Shown: in pieces, positions 9,901 through 20,485 of the stretch
How the letters are laid out: each line of letters starts with the position of its first letter
Numbering within the stretch: position 1 is the stretch's first letter
Assembly (NCBI RefSeq): GCF_032362555.1
Contig: NC_083522.1
Span: 9,450,501-9,514,500, forward strand
Direction of reading: 5' to 3'
Source: Amyelois transitella
Lineage: Eukaryota; Arthropoda; Insecta; Lepidoptera; Pyralidae
Length of the DNA stretch: 64,000 nucleotides
The notes under the pieces: generated by a model
Seen by the model: only the letters and a program-made list of their open reading frames with translations
Told to the model about the DNA's origin: nothing
The model's database searches: none
Program-made: the position numbers and the translations under genes

Positions 9901-12876
9901 CGGTAAGGTGCCCCGTTAAAAGGCGTGATGCGCAGAGAGGCACAGGTTCAAATCCAACCTCGGCCATGTACCAATGACTCTTTTCAAAGTTATGTACATT
10001 AGTTTGAATACTAACCGATTCTCTTACGGTGAGGGAAAATATCGTGAGTAAATCTGCACATTCAGGCAACTGGACGTTATAACCCTTGATCGATCCAATA
10101 CGGGTAAGGTTTACCTACAAAGGTTTGCGGAGGTAAGACGGGAGTCGTTTTCTGTAAAATCCTGACTCACCCAATCCAGGATCCATGGTCCAAGGCATAC
10201 TCCGGGCTCCTCTCCAGAGTGGTGAAGATGCAACCGAGACTAACGCCAGAAGGAAGGGGTTTTGGGAGAGTAGAATAAAAATACTGACGGACATTCAAAA
10301 ATTCAATACCTATGTACATTGAATCATTAATGAGAAAGGAAGACTGAACGATCCTCTTTTCATTAAAATGTTTCCTACGGTTTCCAATCTCATTCTTAAC
10401 AATTGTCTTAAACAATTTTTAATCAAGTTAGGAAGTTGATTCCGATATCATGAAAAAAGTCTCAAAAAATAAAATCTAAATAAAATATATTTGTGCACTG
10501 TGGTTCCCGGCACCAATACAAAAAAGAATAGAATCACTCCATCTCTTTCTCATGGATGTCGTAAAAACTACCAAGGGCTAATAAAGTTGGGATTCGTCTT
10601 TTAGGCGACGGGCGAGCAACCTGTCACTATTTGAATCTCAATTCTATCATTAAGCCAAACAGCTGAACGTGGCCTATCAGTTTTTTTCAAGACTGTTGTA
10701 CACGTGTTTGTATGTATGTATAATATTTTGCTCAGGTGTTTGATGAAGTCTCCTCGTTTAAGAAAACGTATAATAAACCTACAAAGATTACCGATGCTTG
10801 TTCATTCTTACCCCATAACACAAAAGATGTTAGTCTTTTATTTTGAGGCTCAATCTAAAATAAATAAATATGTACAGTTAAACTTAAGGTTAAAGTTGAA
10901 CGTATCTTGATCAAATTAAGGACGTCCTGGTAAAGGGTCAGGTCAAAAGTACCCGAAACCGCCGAGCTTGCATGAAGAGAGTTATGAATGTGGATGAAGC
11001 GAAGGAAGTATGCAGAGATCGTGGCAAGTGGAAAGAGATAGTCTCTGCCTACCCCTCCGGGAAAGAGGCGTGATTTTATGTATGTATGTATGTACAGTTA
11101 AATTACAATTTTTTTGTCTTATAATATGTTAAATTACAATGTCTTACTGTTTATGTTTATATATATTTTACACGACCTCCTACACGAGACTAACATAACG
11201 AGGTTTATGTAAAAAATATAACGTCCTTACTTTAATTGTTTATCTGTTTGCATTACACAATGGCCGAAACATCTTCATGTCATTGCCAGTTAACTATATC
11301 TTTATCCGATACTTTTTACACATGCATGTTTGTCTGTACCAAGGTGAGACGGATTCTCAGAAACTTTGCCGTTTGAAATATAACATCCCAAAATAGAGGA
11401 AAGTTACCAGAGAAAGATATTTCTCAAGGTGGCAGGTAATTTGACCACCCATTTAAATATTGAAATCCATCTATACAATACTATAAAAGCAAAAGTATGT
11501 TGGTCTGTATCGCTTTTCTGCTTAAACAGTTAAATCGGTTTTTTGAAGTAACGATACGAGGTTAAACATAGGTTATACCTCCTCTGGAAAATCCCACGGG
11601 AGCCAATCTAGGGTAACAGATTATTCTAATTTACTTCCTCCTGGCTTTAGTCCCGGTTGCATCCTCACCACTCTGGAGAGGAGCCCGGGGTATGCTTTTG
11701 ATCCTGGATTGGCTGAGTCAGGTTTTTATGCGAAGCGACTCCCGTCTGACCTCCGCAACCATTGGTTACACATCCAGTTCCCTGAATGTGCAGGTTTCCT
11801 TACGATATTTTTCCTCACTGTATTCTAATTCTAATGCTGAATAAATAAAAATAATGAAATTGGATCTGCTTTCTGCTATTAGATATTTGTTTAAAAAGGT
11901 ATATTTTAATTTGTATTGCATTAATTTTCTCTTAGTGTACTTCTAAACATACATAGTATAATCACGTCTATATCCCTTGCGGGATAGACAAAGCCAAAAG
12001 TCTTGAATAGACTAAAAGACCACATTCGGCTGTTTGGCTAAATGATAGAATTGAGATTCAAATAAGTAGTGACAGGTTGCTAGCGCCCATCGCCTAAAAG
12101 AAGAATACCAATTTTATAAGCCTATTTACGACATCCATTCTTTTTTTATTGGTGCAGGGAACCACACGGCCTGTAAACCATATAAGAAATCTTATTACAC
12201 GCGAAATTTCAAATTTCTAGACCCAGCTGAACCAGGTCTAGATCTGGGCTATGCGTCAGTATGTCATCAGTGTCACGTATTAAATACTCGGCAGTTTTTT
12301 CAAGTTAACATGCATTTTGCAATTATGTGTAATGCAAGTGCAAGTACGTCAACAAAAATGGTTTCTATTACTTGGCCTACATTCTGGTCATTGCCTATTT
12401 TTTTTATTAATAAACGATAGAATTATATTTTGATTATTATAATGAGTGTTTGGCATAATAATGCTAAGTTAGAACCAACATAAAATTCGAAATGTCAGGA
12501 AAAACGATATACATACATATAGTCGCATCTATATCCCTTGTTTTCAAGACTGTTGGCTCTGTCTACCCCAGGCAGAGACAACAGTCTTGAAAACACTGAA
12601 AAGCCACATTCAGCTGTATGCCTTATTGATGGAATTGAGATTCAAATAGTGACAGGTTGCTAGCCCATCACCTAAAGAAAGAATCCCAAGTTAATAACCA
12701 TGAATTAGATATTTAGGAAAAATATATGTAAGAAATGAAATATTGATGATAGATGTTCCTTAGTGAAAACAACTGAAAAAAAAATAACAAAAAAATATAA
12801 TACCATTGAGCCGATATATGACACCAGCGCTTCTTTCAAAAATTAACAACAAAACAAAACCACATATAAACTTCAT
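950..12876 (-). CDS. G1: NRF-6-like membrane acyltransferase (3' end outside window)
   Basis: Twelve exons were joined on the minus strand: 12804-12876, 9682-9821, 8484-8805, 7586-7694, 6750-6834, 6131-6297, 5259-5337, 4760-4863, 3372-3545, 2372-2522, 1615-1801 and 950-1092. All have GT-AG borders and phases close to 578 codons. Exon 1 encodes a signal peptide (MKFICGFVLLLIF). Exons 2-3 form the Cys-rich NRF domain (GICVTKTC, then a membrane segment LNLIGSLFGF). From about residue 215 the Acyltransferase_3 domain begins with RTLTMMFVILGH; His ~226 fits the family's catalytic His. The CMPQTW motif follows, then further hydrophobic segments. The expected last ~46 codons, seen in G2, are absent from 1-949, so they lie beyond the window edge or are lost. 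The NRF-6 family comprises multipass membrane acyltransferase-like proteins; the substrate is unknown. Introns are full of R1, LINE and SINE copies. Confidence 0.88.
1218..1325 (-). mobile_element. R1 3' half
   Basis: Reversed, 5'-truncated; faces the copy at 1334 head to head. Confidence 0.82.
1334..1580 (+). mobile_element. R1 retroposon
   Basis: Full-length copy in a G1 intron, ending about 35 bp before the exon at 1615. Confidence 0.85.
1823..1877 (+). mobile_element. RTE-like LINE 3' fragment
   Basis: Last ~55 bp of the LINE with TATG tail. Flanked by perfect 14-bp duplications (TATATCGTGGCGTT, 1809-1822 and 1878-1891). Lies in a G1 intron, antisense to the gene, next to the acceptor of the 1615-1801 exon. 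Confidence 0.88.
1978..2212 (+). mobile_element. R1, 5'-truncated
   Basis: Starts at AATAGGACCACTCC; tail degraded. Confidence 0.82.
2594..2744 (+). mobile_element. RTE-like LINE 3' fragment
   Basis: About 150 bp of LINE 3' end. Flanked by 10-bp duplications TAAATTGGAA (2584-2593 and 2745-2754). Lies in a G1 intron. Confidence 0.85.
2832..3012 (+). repeat. 92-bp tandem duplication
   Basis: Units at 2832-2923 and 2924-3012, each starting CGGGTTCAACTCGGGCCTT. The second runs into H2. In a G1 intron. Confidence 0.85.
3011..3230 (+). mobile_element. Helitron-like repeat H2
   Basis: Begins AAGCTGAAGAGTTTGTTTG and ends with a GCGGACGAAGTTGCGGGC hairpin region and CAGCT. Similar to LEP1-type non-autonomous Helitrons. 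Confidence 0.62.
3268..3354 (+). mobile_element. RTE-like LINE 3' fragment
   Basis: LINE 3' end with TATG tail, ending about 17 bp from the donor site of the G1 exon at 3372-3545. No clear duplication. Confidence 0.8.
3655..3902 (-). mobile_element. R1 retroposon
   Basis: Full-length, reversed. GGAGGCAATGT and CATACATATAATAA occur both near 3552-3590 and at 3918-3953 around it. Confidence 0.85.
4030..4440 (+). repeat. Unclassified repeat-like block in a G1 intron
   Basis: Contains GGGTATCAAATGAAAGGTCT and TTTCATTCAAATCGGTCCAG, phrases common in insect dispersed repeats. No termini found. Confidence 0.4.
4612..4715 (+). mobile_element. T1 SINE, 5'-truncated
   Basis: Only the 3' block (ATCGTTGAG ... 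GTCCCGTATATA). Confidence 0.72.
4907..5243 (-). mobile_element. R1 split by R2
   Basis: Full-length R1 interrupted at GACAGGTTG by R2 (5029-5107). It makes up most of the G1-only intron 4864-5258. Confidence 0.85.
5029..5107 (+). mobile_element. R2 retroposon fragment nested in R1
   Basis: R2 is a ~150-bp repeat ending TTGAAAATAAATC then (TATTC)n. This 5'-truncated copy splits the R1 at 4907-5243. Confidence 0.78.
5365..5610 (-). mobile_element. R1 retroposon
   Basis: Full-length, reversed; its head continues into the minisatellite at 5594-5674. Confidence 0.85.
5594..5674 (-). repeat. Four-unit 20-bp minisatellite from the R1 head
   Basis: Four tandem units of about 20 bp containing GGGAACCACACGGCAAT at the 5' end of an R1 copy. 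Confidence 0.88.
5853..6080 (+). mobile_element. R1, internally deleted
   Basis: Head and tail present, about 30 bp missing in the middle; ends in (TA)n close to the G1 exon at 6131. Confidence 0.8.
6408..6652 (-). mobile_element. R1 retroposon
   Basis: Full-length, reversed, in a G1 intron. Confidence 0.85.
7412..7575 (-). mobile_element. R1 fragment
   Basis: 3' two thirds of R1; it stops about 10 bp from the G1 exon at 7586. Confidence 0.78.
7915..8122 (-). mobile_element. R1 debris with a foldback
   Basis: Degraded reversed R1 (7915-8035), a GGAATAAGGGACTAC foldback (8052-8094), then a plus-strand R1 head (8096-8122). Confidence 0.68.
8850..8910 (+). mobile_element. T2 SINE fragment
   Basis: Internal GCGGAGGTCAGACGGGAGTC block, in a G1 intron. 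Confidence 0.65.
9145..9450 (-). mobile_element. R1 retroposon plus fragment
   Basis: Full-length reversed R1 to 9386, followed by a second partial GTCGT-region fragment. Confidence 0.8.
9481..9658 (+). repeat. Repeat H3
   Basis: CGACCCGCCCCGGCTTCGCA start, then AAAACCGCATCTAAATCCGT and TAAAATAGCGACTTTG. Matches 39402-39592. Class unknown. Confidence 0.7.
9876..10258 (+). mobile_element. T2 tRNA-derived SINE, full length
   Basis: tRNA-like head with B box GGTTCAAATCC, then a long body (CACCCAATCCAGGATCCATGG, TCCTCTCCAGAGTGGTGA). Flanked by near-perfect 14-bp duplications (TTTTTGGAGAGTAG and TTTTGGGAGAGTAG). In G1 intron 1. Confidence 0.82.
10496..10720 (+). mobile_element. R1 retroposon
   Basis: Near full length with a short 3' end deletion before the TATG tail. 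Confidence 0.8.
10901..11093 (+). mobile_element. RTE-like LINE 3' fragment
   Basis: LINE 3' end in G1 intron 1. TGTACAGTTAAA occurs on both sides, with about 17 extra bases at the 5' join, so the duplication is probable but not clean. Confidence 0.8.
11620..11825 (-). mobile_element. T2 SINE, 5'-truncated
   Basis: Body of T2 in reverse orientation; lacks the tRNA-like head. Confidence 0.75.
11953..12172 (-). mobile_element. R1 retroposon
   Basis: Reversed copy with a deletion at the GTCGCCTTTT block. Confidence 0.8.
12515..12695 (-). mobile_element. R1 rearranged
   Basis: Reversed R1 whose 3' end contains an extra inverted TTTTCAAGACTGTTGGCTCT piece, forming a foldback at 12541-12590. Confidence 0.75.
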
Positions 12877-13050
12877 TTTGAATTAATTTCACTTCATAGT
12901 ACACCGGAATTAATTAATACTTAATAATTATAAGTTAATCATCGCTGGGAGATTTCGGCGTCTGCGCACGAGTGCGACGATACTCAATTTGATAATGTAC
13001 CTAGTGTGAACTTTCAAACGACACTTTGGTTTGATGCGTGCATTTTAATC

Positions 13051-13325
13051 TATACTAATATTATAAAGCTGAAGAGTTTGTTTGTTTGTTTGTTGGTTTG
13101 ATCGAGCTAATCTCAAGAACTACTGGTTCGAATTGAAAAATTCTTTTTGCGTTGAATAGACCATTTATCGAGGAAGGCTTTAGGCTATATAATATCACGC
13201 TGCAACTATAAGAAGCGAAGTAATAATGGAATATGTGAAAAAACGGGGAAAATTATTCACCCTTAAGGGCTTCAATGATTCTCAAAATAACTATTTTAAG
13301 CGGACGAAGTCGCGGGCACAGCTAG
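13051..13325 (+). mobile_element. Helitron-like repeat H2, long copy
   Basis: TATACTAATATTATAAAGC start; 3' hairpin GCGGACGAAGTCGCGGGC followed by CAGCTAG (CTRR-type end). Confidence 0.68.
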
Positions 13326-13836
13326 TTTGTTATAAAGGTGTGCGCCGACGAGAGCGACTAAGAGTTGCTGCTGACTCACAGTATGCTTTTTCTTCTCTTT
13401 TTTTACCAGAAAAGTTAACAAAGCAGGTACATTGCCACGGGGGAATTTAAGAAATTTTAATAATTTTATTTAGTTGTTTTTTATTATTTTAAGTAAAACG
13501 TAACTTTTATTATTATTTATTTAAATACTTAAAATAATAAATTAAAATCTGATTTTCTTGATATTGCATTTTGAACCTTAAAACATTTCCAGTTTAATTC
13601 AGTCACAGCCTGTGTAACAATATATTTGTGTTAAAATAACACTTAACCTTAAAATTACCTATTAAATCAGTGGAGTTCAATTATTTCTTAGAAAACTTGA
13701 ACTTTTCTTGCATTGCGGTGTCATTATTATACTAATGTCAATAATTATATTCTTTGTCATGTTAATGTACAAGAAACAACAATGTTAAAGTCTAATTAAG
13801 TCTTCGTCTATTTGTATATCTTTACATACATACATA

Positions 13837-14063
13837 TAATCTCGTCCATATCCCTTGCGGGGTAGACAGAGCCAACAGTCTTAAAAAGACTGATAGGCCA
13901 CGTTTAGCTGTTTGGCTTAATGATAGAATTGAGATTCAAATAGTGACAGGTTGCCAGTCTGTCGCCTAAAAGAAGAATCCCAAGTTTATAAGCCTATCCC
14001 TCAGTCGCCTTTACGAAATCCATGGGAATTCTTTTTTGTATTGGTGCCAAAAACCACACGGCA
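13837..14063 (-). mobile_element. R1 retroposon
   Basis: Reversed; head to head with the next copy. Confidence 0.82.
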
Positions 14064-14074
14064 TCACGGCCACA

Positions 14075-14300
14075 AAAAAGAATAGGGCCACTACATCACT
14101 TTCCCATGGAAGTCGTAAAAGGCGACTAAGGGATAGGCTTACAAGCTAGCGATTCTTTTTTAGGCGATGGGTTAGCAACCTGTCACTGTTTGAATTTCAA
14201 TTCTATCATCAAGCCAAAAAGTTGAACGAAGCCTATCAGTCTTTTCAAGACTGTTGGCTCTGTCTACCCCGCAAGGGATATAGACGTCACTATATGTATG
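14075..14300 (+). mobile_element. R1 retroposon
   Basis: Plus-strand copy with altered head; TATG tail. Confidence 0.82.
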
Positions 14301-14429
14301 TATGTCTACGTCAAAAGTGAACCACATCACATGGTTAATTACGAAATTAATTACAAAACTTGACGCCAACATTGAGGTACGAGCTAAGGTCGTGTCAACA
14401 TACAAATACCTATACGATATACATACATA

Positions 14430-14535
14430 CATGAATAGATATGGTTACGTCTGTATCCCTTGTGGGGTAGACAGAGCCAACAGTCTTGAAAAGACTGATA
14501 GGCCACGCTCAGTTATTTGGCTTAATGATAGAATT
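14430..14535 (-). mobile_element. R1 3' half
   Basis: Reversed; abuts the head of the next copy without a gap. Confidence 0.83.
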
Positions 14536-14801
14536 GCCGTGTGGTTCCCGGCACCAATACAAAAAAGAATAGGACCACTCCATCTCTTTCCCATGGATGT
14601 CGTAAAAGGCGACTAAGGGATAGGCTTACAAACTTGGGATTCTTTTTTAGGCGATGGGCTAGCAACCTGTCACTAGTTGAATCTCAATTCTATCGTTAAG
14701 CCAAATAGCTGAACGTGGCCATTCAGTCTTTTCAAGACTGTTGGCTCTGTCTACCCCGCAAGGGATATAGACGTGACGGTATGTATGTATGTATGTATGT
14801 A
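14536..14801 (+). mobile_element. R1 retroposon, good reference copy
   Basis: Full-length copy close to the window consensus, with a long TATG tail. Confidence 0.88.
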
Positions 14802-14830
14802 TTCTATCATTCTATCACCTATATGAACAG

Positions 14831-15243
14831 TAGGGTTGAAAAAAGCGGGAAATTTTCCGGATTTTTTCAAATTCCCTCGTTTTTATACAAGTTTTTTACG
14901 AAAGTTTCAAGAAATATAAGAATGAAATATTTCATGTTTTTTATTTATAAAACAGAAAAATATGAAAGAAACGGAAAAATACGATAGGAAAAGTATTGAT
15001 TTCCTTACAATATGCATCATTGTTGTAAAAATTGGTAATTATACATTGAATATATATATAGTTTTCCAATCGTTTTTTTCTTATTTTTCGAAACAAACGA
15101 CGAAAATCTCAATAAAACCGTTTTTTACCCAAGGTTTTATTCTGATACATTTCAATGTAACAAACCAATAAAACGGTAAAAAACGAAAAAACGTTTCTTT
15201 CACCGAAATAAACAATTTGTTTCTTTCGGAATTTTCAACGCTA
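14831..15243. mobile_element. hAT-type MITE
   Basis: 413 bp flanked by a perfect 8-bp duplication ATGAACAG (14823-14830 and 15244-15251). Ends are inverted repeats TAGGGTTGAAAA and TAGCGTTGAAAA (one mismatch). An 8-bp duplication is the hAT hallmark. AT-rich inside, no transposase frame. Confidence 0.78.
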
Positions 15244-15562
15244 ATGAACAGTGATTGATTATATTACTTGTGTTTTTCACACCGTGCATTTCATAGTTTA
15301 CTAGTGACTTAACTCGGTTACCAACGTGGTAGGTAGAGCCAGCAGTCTTTAAAATAAATAATAATTTATTTGTATGGCTTATGGCTATTTCAACCTATAG
15401 ATTCCGAAGAACAAGGTTATGTAACCATTTGGCTTTTGATATAATTATGGATGGCTGGATATAGGTACATATATGACAAAGGATGAACCCTCAAAATGTA
15501 CATTAAAATTGGTTCATTCATTTGGTTGCTACGCGACGGAAAAGTTGGTGAAAATATGATTA

Positions 15563-15640
15563 GTCTTTCAAGACTGCTGGCTCTGTCTGCCCGAAAAGGG
15601 ATATAGACGTGATTATATATGAATGAATGTATCGGGTCTT
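15563..15640 (+). mobile_element. R1 3' fragment
   Basis: CTTTCAAGACTGCTGGCTCT hairpin region and tail. Confidence 0.7.
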
Positions 15641-15861
15641 TCTTGAAATCGCTCTTACATTTTTTTTTTTTATTTCAATTAAATATGTCATCTTTAATAA
15701 TTACATCTAGTCAGGACATCTCAAAAGTTTATTTATTCTTAACTCGGATGATCAAAGAACAATAAACATGTAGGTACCTACGTTGTTTGAAGTGGAAACA
15801 AAAGTAACTATGACAAATTGTATAGCAAAGTCGATTAGTTACAATATTACATAACTTTTTT

Positions 15862-16110
15862 GACGGCCTCTATGGCGCAGCGGTAGTACGCTTGTCTGTG
15901 ACACCGGAGGTCCGAATCCCGGCCAGGGCATGATCAGAAAAGAGCTTTTTCTGATTGGCCTGGGTCTTGGATGTTTATCTATATAAGTATTTATTATAAA
16001 ATATAGTATCGTTGAGTTAGTATCTCGTAACACAAGTCTCGAGCTTACCTACTTCGAGGCTAACTCAATCTGTGTAATAATGTCCCGTATTATTTATTTC
16101 ATTTATTTAT
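15862..16110 (+). mobile_element. T1 tRNA-derived SINE, near full length
   Basis: A box TGGCGCAGCGG, B-box region with one gap, then TTTTTCTGATTGGCCTGGGT, a GTTACGAGATAC-type block (reverse sense) and a TATTTATTT tail. Confidence 0.82.
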
Positions 16111-16263
16111 AACTTTGTTGTCAGGCGACTTGACAGTCCGCTTTAACTGTTGTAGATGTTTGGAATTCTCCCCTATAATGTCCTAACTACTAAGAGGTTG
16201 GGAAAATAAATAAATAAATATTGTTCACCCGAAAGGTTAGTTTAATAGACAATAAATGATTTA

Positions 16264-16269
16264 TTTATT
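16264..16269 (-). terminator. Polyadenylation signal of K1
   Basis: AATAAA on the minus strand, about 65 nt after the K1 stop codon. Confidence 0.5.
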
Positions 16270-16334
16270 GTTATCATAGTCTTCAGCTTCAAATACCTGC
16301 TTTCTTACTAACAAATGATGATGTTGATAACAGT

Positions 16335-18442
16335 TCATAGCAGTCCCCATTCTACATAGTCATCCACCACGTCATTGAGCCGCCCAGCGAACAGTTTCCC
16401 CGGCTTGACCACGAAGCTGTCCAGGCCGGCGCGCTCTTCCGCCAGGCTCGGCGCGTCCACGCTCTCCACTGTCACCATTGATAAGGCGAACGCCGATACC
16501 ACTAACCCATAGGGAAGTTTCTGGAAGAGGACATTTTAAACTTATTCATATATACAGACATATAGTCACGTCTTTATCCCTCGCGGGTAGATAGAGCCAA
16601 CGGTCTCGAAAAGACAGAAAGGCCACGTTTAGCTGTATGGCTTCGTGATTAAATTGATATTCAAATAGTGACACGTTGCTAGCCCATCGCTACAAGAAGA
16701 ATAAAAGTTTATAAGCCTATCCCTAATTCGCCTTTTACGCGTCCATCGGAAAGATATGGAGTAGTTCTATTCTAAAGCGTCGAATACAACAGCTGGCGTT
16801 AGTTCTATTAATAGAGTGTAGAGTGAGCGTAAAGAATTAAATTATCAAAATGTTTTACTTTAGTCAAAAATAAACACACCTTAGAAAAGTATTACTTAAC
16901 ATACTTTATCAAAAAAAAAAGAATAATTGTATTTACAGAATCGGTATAGAACTGTACTAGATAGTTAACCGACGTACAAAAAGAAAACTGAATTTGATGG
17001 TTACAACCTAAGCAATGTAAATGTGACGAAAGAAGTAATTGTACAAGTTTAATTCATGAAAATAAAAATATATTTACCTCCTTTAATTCATATTCGAAGT
17101 CTTCCCTCGAGTAGACTTTATCAGGGTTGAGACCATATGCCCTCAGCATGCGGCTTATCGTAGTATAGTATAGTTCTATTAATTTCTTATAGTACTTTTT
17201 CCGGAAAGCGCCGTCAGTGCCCATGAAGATGAAATAGAGTAAGTCTATAATCCCAGAACTGGGTTGGATGGACTGAAAATCCACTGGAATTACGTCTACG
17301 CTACCATCCTGTGGAAAATATGAAATGAAGATATGCCGTTAATCAAATAGGTAATTAATCAATTCGTCAAAATGACAGAAAAAAACCTATAATGACTATA
17401 CCTACTTGTTGTGTTTGTCTTTTTGTGTTTGTACATTTGTTAACCTTCTCCTTTCAGATTGTATACCGTCCAATTTTGTAACTTCGTGTCTCTTCAAACC
17501 ATGACATTGGCAGAATCACCGAAAGTCCGGTGGAAGCCATAATATAGAAAAGAAAGAAAGACTATTGAATGGTTAAAACAATTTCAAATTGATCTTCATT
17601 TTTGTCCCGATTGAGGTTTTCCCTGTGGTCATAATTCAGGAGTGCCATGTACTTAATCCTAAAGATTCTCTCGGAGTACTCACCGCATTATTTCGGTGCA
17701 TCAAGTTGCTAGGTCGGTAATCCCCATGTATTAACACTGGTTTGCGAACAGGCTTGAAAAACTGACAAAAATCAATTTTATCTTCATCAGTAAAAAATGC
17801 CTTAAACCTCTCTTTATTTTCTTCTTTAACTACTGCTAGAGAATGCGGGAATGTCATTTTGAATGCTTTGTTGAAAAAGTCTGGTATATTCTTTAATATC
17901 GTAGCGAAATGTTTACCGTGTCTCTCAAAACTGTCTGGATATTCTTCTTCGTAGCACATTGAGAGAGCGTGAAACTTAGCTAAAACTTCTACGGCCTTAG
18001 AGGCATAAGGCCAGTCTACTGACTTCATTCTGTCATGAAGCGTGTATCCATTAGCCGTCAAGTCTTCTAAAATTATGGTTTCCTGATTAACACCTGAACT
18101 GCTTCCATAGAATTTACAAAAGACCAGTCTATCTTCTTCTGGAATACCGTGCTTTTTCTCAATCTTCTCGTATATTTTCACAAGTTCCTCATACACGATG
18201 CGTTCAATATCAAAAAGTGCGGAGCTAGCCATTTCGTCACGCAAAGAGGGATTCATTGCAGCTACTTTACCAAAGACTTTCAAACTTTCTTTGTTTGGGG
18301 CTGAAATTGTCCCTCCGAACAACAATGAGGAATAATTTGCTCCACCAGTGAATATTGGGCTCACTTCCAGGGAATACTCCTTATAATTCTGTTCCTTCGC
18401 GATTTCTTCCAGCAGATCTCGGAACACCTTTTCGGACTCCAT
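16335..18442 (-). CDS. K1: CHK/EcKinase-like small-molecule kinase, 391 aa
   Basis: Three exons: 17684-18442, 17078-17308 and 16335-16520 (phase 0 at both joints, 392 codons with stop). The family (EcKinase, DUF227, CHK kinase-like) has the aminoglycoside phosphotransferase and choline kinase fold. Known insect members phosphorylate ecdysteroids, and others are proposed to phosphorylate toxins or other alcohols. Visible motifs: glycine-rich GGANYSSLLF near residues 33-42, Lys in FGKV (~59), catalytic loop HGDYRPSN (Asp ~241) and metal-binding VDFQ (Asp ~263). The start MESEKVFRDLLEEIA aligns with K2 and K3. It has no signal peptide and is probably cytosolic. It is oriented head to head with K2, its closest relative here. 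The substrate is unknown. Confidence 0.92.
16560..16780 (-). mobile_element. R1 retroposon
   Basis: Reversed and diverged, in K1 intron 2, about 40 bp from the acceptor of K1 exon 3. Confidence 0.78.
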
Positions 18443-18964
18443 GATTGTAAACTATTTGTAGAACAGTGTGTTTTTAATTATGTGATAGTAACGTTTATAT
18501 TGTTTTTTTCATAGATAAAAACCAAAATTATCGTTTTAATCGCGTATCTTGATCACACAATATTTGCAGTCAGTAATCACCTTTCATACAATAAGGACTA
18601 AGTTAAGCACTTTATCTGTTCGAATGCTTCGGCTGTTGTTATGCACAGACATATAGATTTAAACATATCGCTTATTTCATGAGTAATAACTTACATCCTA
18701 CCATTATATAGAATTGTTTTGTCTGTGTTATTGTGAAGTCACGCTGAATTGCATTTATGGCGGGCACCTAATTGTCTTCATAATGATGACTTCAATTTGC
18801 GATTGTTGTGTTTAACGTAAGTTTTATCAACATCAACTGCATAGATAACATAATGAATTTAGTTCTAAATTTAAAGTGAGTTCTCTTGTTACAATAGTCT
18901 GTTAGTGAAGGAAAACAATAGTGTGTGGCAGCTGCTTCCATGCAGATTGTAAAAGTTATTAAAG

Positions 18965-19165
18965 GAAATGGTTTGTGAAGGAATTATATAAATGAATTGA
19001 GAAAGACCGGCCTAGTAGCGTACCGGCTGCTAACACACAAAAATAAAAGAAAGGCAACATTAAGAAAAACAATCAGTGTTAGCAGAAATTTGGACAGTCA
19101 CCTACCTACAGTTTTCAGTACATAAATTGTTACAATTCCCATGAGATGACTCTCAATGAGAGAGA
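18965..19165 (+). other. Relic matching K2 intron 1
   Basis: ATGAATTGAGAAAGACCGGC, GCTAACACACAAA and ACCTACAGTTTTCAGTACAT align in order with 21313-21740 inside K2 intron 1. No kinase exon lies beside it. Confidence 0.75.
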
Positions 19166-19405
19166 TGGAAAAGAATAATACACTTGCGATTCTTCTTTTA
19201 GGTGAAGGGCTAGCAACCAGTCACTATCAACATTAGAATTAAATCCGCCAATTGTGCTATAAGTACATTTGCATTTTGTGCAATGAAGTTTTAATAAATA
19301 AACATTTTAATTTCGTTATTAAGTCATACAGCCGAATGTGGCCTTACAGTCATTTCGAGATCATTGGCTGTGTTTACCTCGTAAAGGATAAAGACATGAT
19401 TGTTA
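19160..19405 (+). mobile_element. R1, interrupted
   Basis: R1 middle and 3' end separated by about 100 bp of other AT-rich DNA. Confidence 0.65.
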
Positions 19406-19759
19406 GAAAGGCGGAAATGTTAGCTGGTGCTATATCACTAACTTCACCACATTTAAGCCTCTAAACATTGTTGTAAACATAAATTTACTGATACACCCCG
19501 GACTGTATATTTTTATCCAAGATGGGATCAAATAATACCTTATTTTGGATTAATTTACCTTTATTTTTGAGGAACCTGGACCTGTCTTAATAATGATGTA
19601 AAATAAGCAATTTGCCAGCAATGTTAATTACATAACCTAAGTATTTTGGTTAAAAATACTTAAATAAATTATCTATACATGAATGCATTATTTACCTCTA
19701 TATAATCATGTATAATAGAAGAGATGCAGTTAATTTTCCAAGTAAAATAGACTTTGAGA

Positions 19760-20000
19760 CGTTTTGCGGCGTAGCGGTAGTACTCTTGTCTGTGACACCG
19801 GAGGTCCCGGGTTCGAATCCCGGCCAGGGCATGATTAGAAAAGAACTTTTTCCGATTGGCCTGGGTTTTGAATGTTTATCTATATAAGTATTTAATATAA
19901 AATATAGTATCGTTGAGTTAGTATCTCGTAACACAAGTCTCGAACTTCCTTCGAGGCTGACTCAATCTGTGTAATTTGACCCGTATATATTTATTCTGCA
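19760..20000 (+). mobile_element. T1 SINE, full length
   Basis: A box CGGCGTAGCGG and perfect B box GGTTCGAATCC, then the T1 body and CCCGTATATATTTATT tail. Confidence 0.83.
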
Positions 20001-20485
20001 GCATTAGCAGTATACTCTTGACTAAAAGCTATATGTCTAACCAATCTGAAAACTAAATAAATAAAAATATCATCATAAAATGAAAACGGTTCATTTTGTT
20101 TATTTAAATTTATTACATCTTCAAAAATTATCTATCTATTATCATTAATTTTACATCTGTACCCTTGGAGGAGCGAAGTCTCCTAACACAGGTATTACAT
20201 ACTTAACAGGAGACTTCAAACACTTTTGTTATTTACGATATTGTAAGTTAAAGAATAAATATTTTTTCATTTTTTCATTTTTTTCATTTTTCATTAATTC
20301 TTTATCTTCATTTCCATCAGAAATAACTCGAAAGGACCTTTAAACTAGCCTAGTTAAACTTAATTAGGTACGTTTTCATTTCAACAAACACATACAAGGT
20401 CAGATATTTATAATATGAATTTATATCTATACACGCACGAATAAATTGATAACAGAAAATCGGGCAATTCATCTTCATGTTAAGG

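Noticed and set aside
19780-19830. tRNA-like A and B boxes of T1 and T2
   Set aside because: No full cloverleaf; each is followed by the same SINE body and occurs many times, so these are SINE heads, not tRNA genes.
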